A DNA stretch of 64,000 nt from Clostridium bornimense (lineage in GTDB: Bacteria > Bacillota > Clostridia > Clostridiales > Clostridiaceae): contig NZ_HG917869.1 of the NCBI RefSeq assembly GCF_000577895.1, positions 248,001 through 312,000 of the forward strand, in the 5' to 3' direction. The notes below the pieces were generated by a model that had not been told where the DNA came from, made no database searches, and worked only from the letters and a program-made list of their open reading frames with translations. The translations under genes and the position numbers were made by a program. Shown here piece by piece: positions 19,259-28,271 of this stretch (within the stretch, counting starts at the first letter, position 1; every line of letters begins with the position of its first letter).

Positions 19259-20035
19259 ATGATTTTTTATTTTACTGGAACAGGAAATTCAGGATATATA
19301 GCAAATGAAATTGCTAAAGGAACTAATGATAATATAGTTTCTATATCGAAACTTATAAACAATAAAGAAAATCTAGAATTTACATTGAAAGATGGAGAAA
19401 ATATAGGATTTGTTTTCCCAGTGTATGCTTGGGCACCTCCAACTATGGTAACTGATTTTATTAATAAGGTAAAATTTAAAAATTATAAAAACAACTATAT
19501 ATTTTCAGTTGCAACTTGTGGAGGAAATATTGGTGGCACTATGAAAATAATAGATAAAGCTATTAAGGGAAAGGGGTTAAAGCTTAATTGTGGATATTCA
19601 ATAAGTATGCCTAATAATTATATAATTATGGGAGATGTTGATTCTAAAGAGGTCGAAGATAAGAAGCTTCAGGCATCAAGGGAAACTGTAAATGAAATAT
19701 TATCAGTTATCAAAAATAAAGAGGATAATGTATTTAAATTATCTAAAGGTTTGATTGGGCCGTTATTAACAGCATTAGTTAGTCCAATGTTTACTAAGTA
19801 TGCAGCAGATTCATCTAAGTTTTATGTTGAAGACTCTTGTATTGGATGTGGTCTTTGCGAAAAGGTATGTAATTGTAATACTATAAAGCTAGTAGACAAA
19901 AAGCCAGTTTGGGGAAAAGAATGCATTCAATGCTTAGCGTGTATTCACCTATGCCCAAAGAAAGCAATTCAATATGGAGATGGAACTATTAAAAAGGGAA
20001 GATATAAAAATCCATACTTTAAGATAGGTGGTTAA
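19259..20035 (+). CDS. EFR1-family flavodoxin-like ferredoxin
   Basis: 258 residues. The N-terminus IFYFTGTGNSGYIA is the FMN-phosphate binding loop of flavodoxins. Near the C-terminus two 4Fe-4S motifs are seen: CIGCGLCEKVC (about 199-209, followed by NC) and CIQCLACIHLCP (about 222-233). Such proteins are anaerobe-typical electron carriers. It is preceded by AAGGAG and stands 19 bases after the permease, so it may be transcribed with the exporter; a functional link between the two is not evident. Confidence 0.92.
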   Translation: MIFYFTGTGNSGYIANEIAKGTNDNIVSISKLINNKENLEFTLKDGENIGFVFPVYAWAPPTMVTDFINKVKFKNYKNNYIFSVATCGGNIGGTMKIIDKAIKGKGLKLNCGYSISMPNNYIIMGDVDSKEVEDKKLQASRETVNEILSVIKNKEDNVFKLSKGLIGPLLTALVSPMFTKYAADSSKFYVEDSCIGCGLCEKVCNCNTIKLVDKKPVWGKECIQCLACIHLCPKKAIQYGDGTIKKGRYKNPYFKIGG

Positions 20036-20046
20036 ATAATGCATAA

Positions 20047-20136
20047 ATGTTTAAATTAGTAATGGTTTTTAATGATGGTAAAATGATTTGGAAAGATAAG
20101 AAAATACCTAATTGGTTAAATATTAATTTAAAATAA
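20047..20136 (+). pseudogene. 29-codon open frame, possible gene remnant
   Basis: An ATG at 20047 opens a 29-codon frame ending at 20136, rich in Lys, Asn and Trp. It has no clear ribosome binding site, starts 12 bases after the ferredoxin stop, and ends directly before a hairpin. I see no family; a remnant of a longer gene is possible. Confidence 0.2.
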
Positions 20137-20138
20137 GT

Positions 20139-20170
20139 AGTAGAATTTTAATGGATTCTACTATTTACTT
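20139..20170 (+). terminator. terminator after the exporter/ferredoxin operon
   Basis: AGTAGAAT / ATTCTACT stem with an eight-base loop, followed by a T-rich stretch (ATTTACTTTTT). Confidence 0.6.
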
Positions 20171-20690
20171 TTTATAAAAAGTAAGATGAGTACATGATGG
20201 GAAACTATTAATTTTTTGATTACTATATGGAGAACCGTATAATAAGTAAATAAGGTTTATATTAAAGTTGGATTTTAATATAATCTAAACTTTAATATTT
20301 GTTTGAATGATTATAATGAATAAAATTAAAGTTAAAATAAAAATTCTTTAATATAGGAAATAGTTCATAATATTAAGAATTACAAATACAAAATATAATG
20401 AATAATACATAAAAGCTAGCAATAGAGCAATGTAAATTTGTTTAAGTATAGACCAATTGATTGTTTTTTAGAGTATGAAATTTAATTTATATAATATCTT
20501 TGTTTTGTTGATACTTTAATATAAGTATTTGTTATATTTACAAATTTATAACAGAAGGCTATAGGAAGTAATTGATTAAAATGATAAAATATAATAAAGT
20601 ATTAAATTAGGATACTTTAAAGTGAAGATTTATAATCAATATTATAGATTTAGCACGCTTTTATTTTTTGTTTAAGGGGGATTTAATTAC
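20171..20690 (+). other. gene-free AT-rich stretch before the TIR gene
   Basis: About 520 bases without a credible gene. Near 20214-20265 is a degenerate HTH relic (TGGAGAACCGTATAATAAGT, reading TIWRTV**VNKVYIK), copy 3 of the repeat. The rest is AT-rich with short TTGATA/TATAAT-like elements. The TIR gene has its own strong ribosome binding site, AAGGGGGA at 20673-20680. Confidence 0.5.
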
Positions 20691-21602
20691 ATGAAAATAT
20701 TTATTAGTTGGTCAGGTGAATTTAGTCAAAAAGTAGCAAGTGCATTAAAAGAATGGTTGCCATGTGTTATTCAATCAATTGAAGTATTTTTTTCTACAGA
20801 GGATATAGAAAAAGGTGAAAAATGGGATAGTAAAATATCAGGTGAATTAAGTGAAAGCGAATTTGGAATTGTATGTTTAACTAGTCAAAATGTGAGTGCA
20901 CCTTGGATTCACTTTGAAGCAGGAGCATTAAGTAAAGCTTTAGATGATAAAGTTTCAGCTTTAATGTTAAATGTCAATCCATCTGATATAAAAGGACCTT
21001 TATCAAGATTTCAAGCAACTAAATTTACTAAAGAAGATTTTTATAAATTATTAGAAACGATAAATAATAATAATGATACAAAATTAGAGGAGTCAATATT
21101 AAAAAGAACATTTGAAGTCATGTGGGAAAAAATAAATGTGACAATTAATAATTTAATAAAAGAATATGATTCAGAATCAATAAAGAACCCCAAAAAGACT
21201 ACTGAAATAAATGAAAATAGAGAAGCTATTGAAGAAATATTACAGATATTGAGAAATCAAAATAATATTTTATCAAATCCTGAGAAGTTATTACCGATGG
21301 AATATTTCGAATATCTTATGAGAAATAGTAATGAACATACTAAAATGAGGGGAAATTCAAAAGGCAAAATATATAATGATTTATATGAATATTTATCATA
21401 TGTACTAAATAAAAATACAGAATTAAATGAAATAGAGTATTTAAATAAAATTCAATTTATACAGCTAATACATATAATTGTTGATAATATTTATATTGAA
21501 ACAGATGCAAGGATCCGAAAAAGATGGTTAACGAAATTTTTGAATTTAAAAGAACGTTATTTGGAATCGAATGAATGTAAAAAAATAGTGGAAGCAGATT
21601 AG
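20691..21602 (+). CDS. stand-alone TIR-domain protein, possible NADase or defence effector
   Basis: 303 residues. The first 130 residues form a TIR_2-like domain: strand A KIFISWSGEFSQKVA, a box with FFSTEDIEKGEKWDSKI, then GIVCLTSQNVSAPWIHFEAGAL. The Glu in FEAGAL is at the position usually cited as catalytic in NAD-cleaving bacterial TIR proteins of this class. The remaining 170 residues are helical, Asn/Glu/Lys-rich, without membrane segments or a recognised sensor domain. It is a single gene flanked by decayed DNA, not paired with a SIR2 or SLOG partner, so it is not a canonical Thoeris locus. Defence by NAD depletion is inference. Confidence 0.85.
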   Translation: MKIFISWSGEFSQKVASALKEWLPCVIQSIEVFFSTEDIEKGEKWDSKISGELSESEFGIVCLTSQNVSAPWIHFEAGALSKALDDKVSALMLNVNPSDIKGPLSRFQATKFTKEDFYKLLETINNNNDTKLEESILKRTFEVMWEKINVTINNLIKEYDSESIKNPKKTTEINENREAIEEILQILRNQNNILSNPEKLLPMEYFEYLMRNSNEHTKMRGNSKGKIYNDLYEYLSYVLNKNTELNEIEYLNKIQFIQLIHIIVDNIYIETDARIRKRWLTKFLNLKERYLESNECKKIVEAD

Positions 21603-21753
21603 TATCTACTATTAATGAATGAAGGTATAAATACTAGTAATTTATTTAAACAAAGTTAATATACTGATTTCTAAAATTGTTATATAAAGTGGAGAACGAT
21701 GTTCAAATAAAAGATGGGACTTTTCTTTTATTTTATAATATTTAAGATATAAA

Positions 21754-22078
21754 AAAACTCACTTAGTGATGTTACGGAGAACTGTATCATAAGTAAGGAA
21801 ATTTATAAAAGAAGGGAAACTTAAAGCTAATGAGGTAGGTAAACAGTAGAGGATATCACAAGTTGATTTAGATTTATTTGCTATTGATAAAAAACTATTA
21901 TGGAGAATGAAGTTTTTAGTAATTGTGAAGAAATAGAGTTTTCAAACAAATACATTGAAAAAGAAAAAATAGTTCAATAAAAGTATCAAGTGTTATAGAT
22001 TTAGAAGATATAAATAAAGGAGAGAATTTTAGGGTTCATTATACTTTAGAAGATGCAGAAAAGTGGCTATTATCATAA
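21754..22078 (+). pseudogene. decayed excisionase-type helix-turn-helix gene
   Basis: In one frame the segment from 21754 reads KTHLVMLRRTVS, stop, VRKFIKEGKLKANEVGKQ, stop, RISQVDLDLF. This is the HTH_17/excisionase pattern (TVxxxIKEGKLKAxxVGxQWRIxxxDL) with TAA at 21790-21792, and TAG at 21847-21849 where Trp is expected. A second frame near 21983-22078 reads VSSVIDLEDINKGENFRV and ends in DAEKWLLS, which looks like the C-terminal part after a frameshift. Two nonsense changes and a frame change make this a clear pseudogene. Confidence 0.6.
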
Positions 22079-22316
22079 TTGAAGTAAGATTATAAATTAA
22101 GTAAGATTTTTAGTGGGAAAGATTTGAAAAGCGTAATACTTAAATATGGTGAAGAGTTTTATACTGATATGAGATTCTAAAATATCCATTACCATATGAA
22201 GATGGGTATAAAGGATTTTGGAAAAGGCCAATTTCTATTTTTGATTTTTGTAATAATATTATGTGATAATTTATGTAATGGTAAAATTTAGAAATAAAGA
22301 GGGAGAGGTGATATAT
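22079..22316 (+). pseudogene. gene remnant of unknown family
   Basis: Two short frames that would join by a frameshift: one reads SGKDLKSVILKYGEEFYTD and stops near 22180; the next reads KYPLPYEDGYKGFWKRP and continues to a TGA at 22264-22266. Codon use looks coding but no start or site is present. I do not recognise the parent gene. Confidence 0.35.
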
Positions 22317-22352
22317 ATGAAACGTTGCATTGTATTAGCTGGAATAGTTTAA
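22317..22352 (+). CDS. putative leader peptide before the acetyltransferase
   Basis: An 11-codon frame, MKRCIVLAGIV, with a strong site GAGGGAGAGGTG at 22299-22310, ends 31 bases before the acetyltransferase start. Short hydrophobic leader peptides with good sites precede several antibiotic-resistance genes and control their translation; it could equally be the start of a lost gene. No SD-sequestering hairpin was confirmed. Confidence 0.25.
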   Translation: MKRCIVLAGIV

Positions 22353-22383
22353 GAGAATAATATGATGAAAGAAGGAAAATATT

Positions 22384-23022
22384 ATGACTATTCCAGATAG
22401 TAAAAAGATTTATCCAAGAACTGGTGATACACAAATTGTATATCTAAAAAATGTAATAGAAAACCCCAATATACAAATTGGTGATTTTACAATATATAAT
22501 GACTTTGTTCATGATCCAAGGGACTTTCAAAAGAATAATGTTCTGTATCATTATCCTATCAATAAAGACAAACTTGTTATTGGAAAGTTTTGTTCCATTG
22601 CTTGTGGTGCAAAGTTTTTATTTAATAGCGCAAATCACAGGTTACAGTCTTTATCAACCTATACTTTCCCGCTGTTTTATGAGGAATGGGAACAGGAAAT
22701 GAATCTTACAGAAGCATGGGACAATAAAGGGGATATTATTATTGGAAATGATGTATGGATAGGTTATGATGCTGTTATTTTAGCAGGTGTTACCATTGGT
22801 GACGGTGCCATTATCGGTACACGAGCAGTTGTCACTAAAGATGTAGCACCTTATACAATAGTTGGTGGTGTTCCGGCAAAACCAATTCGAAAACGGTTTT
22901 CAGATGAAGACATCGCATTACTACTTGAACTTAAATGGTGGAATTGGTCTGTTGATAAAATATCAAATAGTATTCAGTATATCCAGTCTGGTAACATAGA
23001 AGCATTAAAAAATATGAAATAG
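22384..23022 (+). CDS. Vat/CatB-like xenobiotic O-acetyltransferase (hexapeptide repeat)
   Basis: 212 residues, close to the usual length of streptogramin A (Vat) and CatB-type acetyltransferases. Signature elements: LYHYPINKDKLVIGKFCSIA, NSANHR with the catalytic-type His, GDIIIGNDVWIGYDAVILAG, GAIIGTRAVVTKDVAPYTIV, GGVPAKPIRKRF, and the family hallmark LKWWNW near the end. It forms a left-handed beta-helix trimer that uses acetyl-CoA. The exact substrate (streptogramin, chloramphenicol or other) cannot be assigned. Base composition in 22740-22960 looks more GC-rich than its neighbours, consistent with transfer. A GAAGGA site at 22371-22376 supports the ATG start. Confidence 0.88.
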   Translation: MTIPDSKKIYPRTGDTQIVYLKNVIENPNIQIGDFTIYNDFVHDPRDFQKNNVLYHYPINKDKLVIGKFCSIACGAKFLFNSANHRLQSLSTYTFPLFYEEWEQEMNLTEAWDNKGDIIIGNDVWIGYDAVILAGVTIGDGAIIGTRAVVTKDVAPYTIVGGVPAKPIRKRFSDEDIALLLELKWWNWSVDKISNSIQYIQSGNIEALKNMK

Positions 23023-23044
23023 TTGGGCATAAGAGCCTTAATGA

Positions 23045-23063
23045 CTTATGAGATGCTCATAAG
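23045..23063. repeat. perfect small inverted repeat after acetyltransferase gene
   Basis: CTTATGAG-ATG-CTCATAAG, an 8-base perfect stem with a 3-base loop, 23 bases after the acetyltransferase stop. It has no T tract of its own. Confidence 0.5.
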
Positions 23064-23083
23064 AATTAATAAATAGTATATAT

Positions 23084-23120
23084 AAAGCATATTAATTTTA
23101 AATTGATATGCTTTTTTTTA
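23084..23120 (+). terminator. terminator before the M60 protease gene
   Basis: AAGCATATTAA / TTGATATGCTT-like stem with a TTTTAA loop and eight following T. It ends the acetyltransferase transcript. Confidence 0.75.
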
Positions 23121-23222
23121 TAAACAAACCTTAAAAGTAATACTTGTTAAACGATAATTATTATTGTAGTCTAAAGATTGGAAAAATTATTTTATTAACA
23201 AAAGATAAAGGAAGTGAAAAGT

Positions 23223-26200
23223 TTGAGAAGATTAATAGCAGCAATCATTTTGATTACTATGCTAGCATTGCAAATTAATGTTTTTGCAATAGGGGCTGAA
23301 AGTTTAAATGATAATTATCAATCATCAGTTACTATGGCATCGGTTTCAGGAAACTTGGAAGTTGATATTAATTTAGATATGCCAATTAAGAATACAACGA
23401 AAGAGGAAACTGAAATTAGAGTATTATTAAGAGGTAAAGCCAGCGAGTTATCTATAGAGCTTGGTGGTGATAAAGCTATTGAAAAAGAAGATGCAATTAT
23501 AGATGGACATACCATTAATTACACAGTAAAAAAGCTTAACTCTAATAGAGGGTTAACAACTTTAACAGATACAGAAGTATACTACTATAACATTGTATTT
23601 AGTAACTTGCCTCAAGGTAACTATGATATTGAAGTTAGTGGTAACGGATTTTCTGATGTTGTAGAAAAGAATATTAAAATTGAAGATTATTCGCAAAGAG
23701 TTATTTTAAGTAATCATGGCTCAATGCTATTTGGAGATTTTGATAGAAATAATAAGATAGATGAAGAAGATTATAAAGATTTATTTGATAATATTGAAAC
23801 AAAAGATAATGAATTAATAAAGAAATATGATCTTAATAGAGATGGAATAGTAGATATTTTAGATTTGCACTATGTTCATGAAAATCTATCTTTAGAAAAA
23901 GTGAATAGTGAAATTATAAATACAGATGTTATTATCAATCCATCTAATGTTGTTTTAGAAACAAAAGAAGGACAAGAAGTTATAGGAACAATTGCAGATT
24001 TATTTAAAGAAGAAGGAATAATCCAGATTTCTGCTAAAGATAAAAATGATAATAACATTGATATTACTCCAGAAAATCCAGTAGAATTAACTATGGATTT
24101 AGGCAAATCTACTTTAATGGAGCAAATAGTTATAAAGGTTCCAGTAGATGGAAGTGCTCCAGCAAGTGGAGAGATTGTACTATTTGATGAAAATAATAAA
24201 GAGGTTTTAAGAGAAGCCTTCGGATATAGTTTATTATCTAGATCAGTGGCAACAAGTGATGAAGGAACTATAAAAATTGATTTAGGAAAGCAAGTTGCTG
24301 TTAAAAAAATCACTATCGTAGTTAAAGAAACTACAAAGGATCCAAAGCTTGCAGAAATTGCAAAGGTAGAATTTTTGAATAATGTATATGAAGAAATTCC
24401 AGAACCAGTTTTAAATATACCAACAATTAGAGAGATTAATCCAGATCATGAAAAGCTTACTGTTTCTTGGAACCATGAAGCAAATGTAACAGGATATGAA
24501 GTTCGTTGCGTAGCTGTTAAAGACGGTAAAGAATATGTAAGAGAAACAACAAGTAATACTGTAGAGTTTAGTGATTTAACTAATTATGAAGAATATAAAA
24601 TTAGTATAAAATCAGTAAATGGTGAGTGGTCTAGTGATTACTCAACACCAATTATTGCAGTGCCGAAGCCTAAGGAAAGACCAACAGTACCGGAAGGTAT
24701 AACAGTTGAAAGTCTTTATAAGGGGTTAAAGGTTACATGGAAAAAGAATGATATGGCTATAGGACAAAATCTTTATTATAGAATAGCTGGATCAGAAGAT
24801 AGTTATACAGAAATTAAAAATATTATTGGAACATCATATACTATAGCTGATTTAGAAGACGAAGTTACATATGAAATTTATTTAACTGCTTATAATGATA
24901 TTGGTATTAGTAACAAATCAAATATATATAGCGGTAAGACTTTATCAATAGATCCTCCAATTTCACCTAATTATAAATTAATTAACACAGCAGATGCTAT
25001 TGGAGAGATAACTAATCATATTGTTGATGTTGATTATGACAAAGGTGTAAGTGAAGAATCATATCCATCAAGGAAGATAGGAGTTGTAGATAATGACTAT
25101 TCTACATATTGGTATCTAAATGATTGGGATTCAGGTGTATATTCAAAAAGAGGACCAATTTTAACTTTAGATAAGGAATACACAATAGACACAATTGCTT
25201 TAATACCAAGGCAAGAACCAGGATTCACAATTCCTTATAGAGCAAATATTGGTGTATATGATGAAGTAAGTGGCAAATGGACTTATATAGAGGCTAGTGT
25301 TCAAGGTAGAAATAATAATGGACAATATGCATTATTAAAGCTTGAAGAACCTATTACTGCTAGAAAAATACAGGTTAACCCAAGTGTTTATGGTGGCCAA
25401 AAAGTAAGTATATCAGAATTAAAGTTATATAATTACGATAGTATAGAAAATGATATAAAGAATTTATTTAAAGATGACTTGCAAGTAGAACTTAAAATGT
25501 CAGTTAATCAAAAGATAATTGATGAACTTAAAGAAAGATTAAACACTGCTGATGAAGTAAGTGGAGAATACCATTGGAATAAAGAGGTTTTAGAAAAAGA
25601 ACTAAAGCTTGCAGAAGATATTTTAAATGATAAAGGATTATCAGAAGAAGTATTTACAGTAGAGCAAAATATAAGTAATGGAACGTTTAATCTAGGAATG
25701 GGAAATGACTATCAGGCTCTTGGATATTCAGTTAGAGCTGGTGAAGAGATAGTTGTATATGTAGGTACAAAAGGAAATATACTTCCTGAACTTATATTTA
25801 CACAGTTCTATGGAGAAAGCGGAAAATTTGCGAAGTCTATTAAACTTCAAAAAGGTAGAAATGTCATTGAAGTACCTCAAATACATGATTTAGATGTTGA
25901 AAAAGGTGGAAGTATTTATATTAGATATCCTAATAGTTCAGCATCAAATAATGAAATAAAGGTAAGAGTAAGTGGTGGAGTAAAAATTCCTCATCTTAAT
26001 GTTTATGGCTTAATAAATGATGATAGTAAAGTTGATGAAGTTAAGGATCTTGCAAGAACTTATATTAGAGAACTTAAAACTTATGTTGATAATATAGAAG
26101 ATATGTATCCATCAATTTTTACCAATAGAAGTAATAATGTTTATAAATATGATGAAAAAGCAAGTGTATTAAATACCACTGATATTGAGACTGATAAAGT

Positions 26201-28256
26201 TACTTTAAATCTACCAGCAACAGAGATTTTAAAAGGAATTACAGAAGGTTTAAAATCAGAAGATGAAGAGGTAGAAAGATTATATAATACATTACTTGCT
26301 TGGGAACAAGTTATGGAAATTACTTTTGCTAAAAAAGGAGTACTAGGTACAGAATTACAACCGAGAAGTAGAATGAATATTAAATATCAAAGAATGTTTG
26401 CGAAAGCGTTTATGTATGCATCTAGCAATCATGTTGGTATTGAATTTGATTCATCAGCGCCATTAATGCATGGAAAACCATATGTGTTTAATGAAGATAG
26501 AACTATTAAGGAAAATGGTAGCTTGTTTGGATGGGGTATAGCTCATGAAATAGGACATGTAGTAGATAAACCAAAGGGAACATATTCAGAAACTACTAAT
26601 AATATATTATCTTTAATAATTCAAACATTTAATGATGAAAATCATTCAAGATTAGAAGATAGTAATGTGTATGAAAAAATTTATAATAAGGTAACATCAG
26701 ATACTATATCATTATCATCAGATGTATTTACAACATTAGGTATGTTCTGGCAGTTACACTTAGCTTATGAAGATAATCATACATATGAAATGCTATGGAA
26801 TAATGATACTTATTATGGAAGATTGAATAAGCTTTATAGAGATATGCCATCTGATATGGAAAATTTAGATAAAGATCAAATATTAGTTAGATTAGCATCA
26901 GATGCTGCCAATAAAGACTTAACAGATTTCTTCTATAAGTGGGGAATTAGACCTACAGAAGAAACTTACGAATATATCAAATCAAAAGGTTATGAAAAAG
27001 AAACTAGACAAATTCAATATTTAAATGATGAAGCTAGAAGACAGAGATTATCAGGAATTACTGCCATGGATAGTTCAACAGAAGTTATTGCTAGCTTTGA
27101 TGGATATAATGATGGAGACTATGTAAAGAATGCTAAAAATATTACCTTAAATCTTGGAATATCAGGAGATAATGACAAGATTTTAGGATACGAAATATAT
27201 AGGAATGGAGTTCCAGTAGGATTCACAACAGAAGATACTTATACAGATATTTTAGGGGCAGTAAATAATAGAGTATTTAAATATGAAGTAGTAGCATATG
27301 ATTATTTACTAAATGTAACTAAAAAGTATGAGGTTGGTTCATTAAAGATATCACATGATGGTTCAATGAGCAAAACTTCATGGATAGCTTCAACTAATAC
27401 TAGTAATGATGAAGATGTTAACAATAATATGGATACAACTGGACCAATACAAAATCCAGCAATAGATAAGGTAATAGATAATAAAAGTGATACGGTTTAT
27501 GTTGGATATAAGAGTGGTAATAACAACCCTGAAATAGTAATTGATATGAATAAGATAAATTCAATTGTAGGTATTAAATATACCACTGACGATAAAAATT
27601 CATCTTCTACGATACAAGATTATGAAGTTTATGTAAGTAATAATGGGGAAGAATGGACTTTAGCTTCTTCAGGTAAGTTCCAATTTGGAGCTAATGGCGA
27701 TGATGAAAATTCAGCAATAGTGTACTTTAATAAGGAAGATTCAGAAGGTGGAAGACAACTTTATACTTATGAAGCATCTTATGTTAAGGTTGTAGCTAAA
27801 GGAAAATCAACTATTTCAGTAGCGGAAATTGATATATTAGCACCTCCAGGAGATAATATTGATATTGATGTAATTGGAACTTTAAAATCAGATTATGAAT
27901 ATGCTGACGGTGAAGTAATACCAGCAGGTTCAGTAGTAATAACTGGTGAGTACAGAGGAAATCCAGCATATAATATTCCAGTATTAAAGAATGAGTATGG
28001 ATACGTAATAAATTCAGAAACTATCTTATTAGCAGAGATTCCTACAAATGCTCATTTAGGAGAAATAAGTAGTGGTACTTGGATATCATGGGTTTCACCA
28101 TCAGAAGTATCATCATTAACTACTAAGGTTATGGCAGAGTTATATAGAGTGAATGATGCAATAACTTTAGAAGGACAAAGACTTGTAAGTGATAGTTTAT
28201 ATGTAAAAGTTCCATTAAAGCTGCCAGAAATAGATTTCAATAAAGATGAAAACTAA
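23223..28256 (+). CDS. secreted M60 (enhancin-type) metalloprotease with dockerin-like, FN3 and F5/8C modules
   Basis: About 1677 residues from TTG 23223, chosen because AAGGAAGTG at 23208-23216 is ideally spaced; GTG 23214 lies inside that site. A signal peptide spans about residues 1-26. Two EF-hand loops near 170-220 (FGDFDRNNKIDEEDY and YDLNRDGIVDILDL) make a dockerin-like pair. Then come a beta domain, two FN3 repeats (about 395-570), an F5/8C/CBM32-like domain (about 605-735), and an M60 catalytic domain with HEIGH at residues 1108-1112 (gluzincin HExxH) and a downstream Glu. Another F5/8C-like module follows (about 1410-1540). Relatives cleave mucin-type glycoproteins in the host gut. 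It is adjacent to a cohesin-like anchor gene. Confidence 0.92.
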   Translation: MRRLIAAIILITMLALQINVFAIGAESLNDNYQSSVTMASVSGNLEVDINLDMPIKNTTKEETEIRVLLRGKASELSIELGGDKAIEKEDAIIDGHTINYTVKKLNSNRGLTTLTDTEVYYYNIVFSNLPQGNYDIEVSGNGFSDVVEKNIKIEDYSQRVILSNHGSMLFGDFDRNNKIDEEDYKDLFDNIETKDNELIKKYDLNRDGIVDILDLHYVHENLSLEKVNSEIINTDVIINPSNVVLETKEGQEVIGTIADLFKEEGIIQISAKDKNDNNIDITPENPVELTMDLGKSTLMEQIVIKVPVDGSAPASGEIVLFDENNKEVLREAFGYSLLSRSVATSDEGTIKIDLGKQVAVKKITIVVKETTKDPKLAEIAKVEFLNNVYEEIPEPVLNIPTIREINPDHEKLTVSWNHEANVTGYEVRCVAVKDGKEYVRETTSNTVEFSDLTNYEEYKISIKSVNGEWSSDYSTPIIAVPKPKERPTVPEGITVESLYKGLKVTWKKNDMAIGQNLYYRIAGSEDSYTEIKNIIGTSYTIADLEDEVTYEIYLTAYNDIGISNKSNIYSGKTLSIDPPISPNYKLINTADAIGEITNHIVDVDYDKGVSEESYPSRKIGVVDNDYSTYWYLNDWDSGVYSKRGPILTLDKEYTIDTIALIPRQEPGFTIPYRANIGVYDEVSGKWTYIEASVQGRNNNGQYALLKLEEPITARKIQVNPSVYGGQKVSISELKLYNYDSIENDIKNLFKDDLQVELKMSVNQKIIDELKERLNTADEVSGEYHWNKEVLEKELKLAEDILNDKGLSEEVFTVEQNISNGTFNLGMGNDYQALGYSVRAGEEIVVYVGTKGNILPELIFTQFYGESGKFAKSIKLQKGRNVIEVPQIHDLDVEKGGSIYIRYPNSSASNNEIKVRVSGGVKIPHLNVYGLINDDSKVDEVKDLARTYIRELKTYVDNIEDMYPSIFTNRSNNVYKYDEKASVLNTTDIETDKVTLNLPATEILKGITEGLKSEDEEVERLYNTLLAWEQVMEITFAKKGVLGTELQPRSRMNIKYQRMFAKAFMYASSNHVGIEFDSSAPLMHGKPYVFNEDRTIKENGSLFGWGIAHEIGHVVDKPKGTYSETTNNILSLIIQTFNDENHSRLEDSNVYEKIYNKVTSDTISLSSDVFTTLGMFWQLHLAYEDNHTYEMLWNNDTYYGRLNKLYRDMPSDMENLDKDQILVRLASDAANKDLTDFFYKWGIRPTEETYEYIKSKGYEKETRQIQYLNDEARRQRLSGITAMDSSTEVIASFDGYNDGDYVKNAKNITLNLGISGDNDKILGYEIYRNGVPVGFTTEDTYTDILGAVNNRVFKYEVVAYDYLLNVTKKYEVGSLKISHDGSMSKTSWIASTNTSNDEDVNNNMDTTGPIQNPAIDKVIDNKSDTVYVGYKSGNNNPEIVIDMNKINSIVGIKYTTDDKNSSSTIQDYEVYVSNNGEEWTLASSGKFQFGANGDDENSAIVYFNKEDSEGGRQLYTYEASYVKVVAKGKSTISVAEIDILAPPGDNIDIDVIGTLKSDYEYADGEVIPAGSVVITGEYRGNPAYNIPVLKNEYGYVINSETILLAEIPTNAHLGEISSGTWISWVSPSEVSSLTTKVMAELYRVNDAITLEGQRLVSDSLYVKVPLKLPEIDFNKDEN

Positions 28257-28271
28257 CAGAGGAGAAAACAA

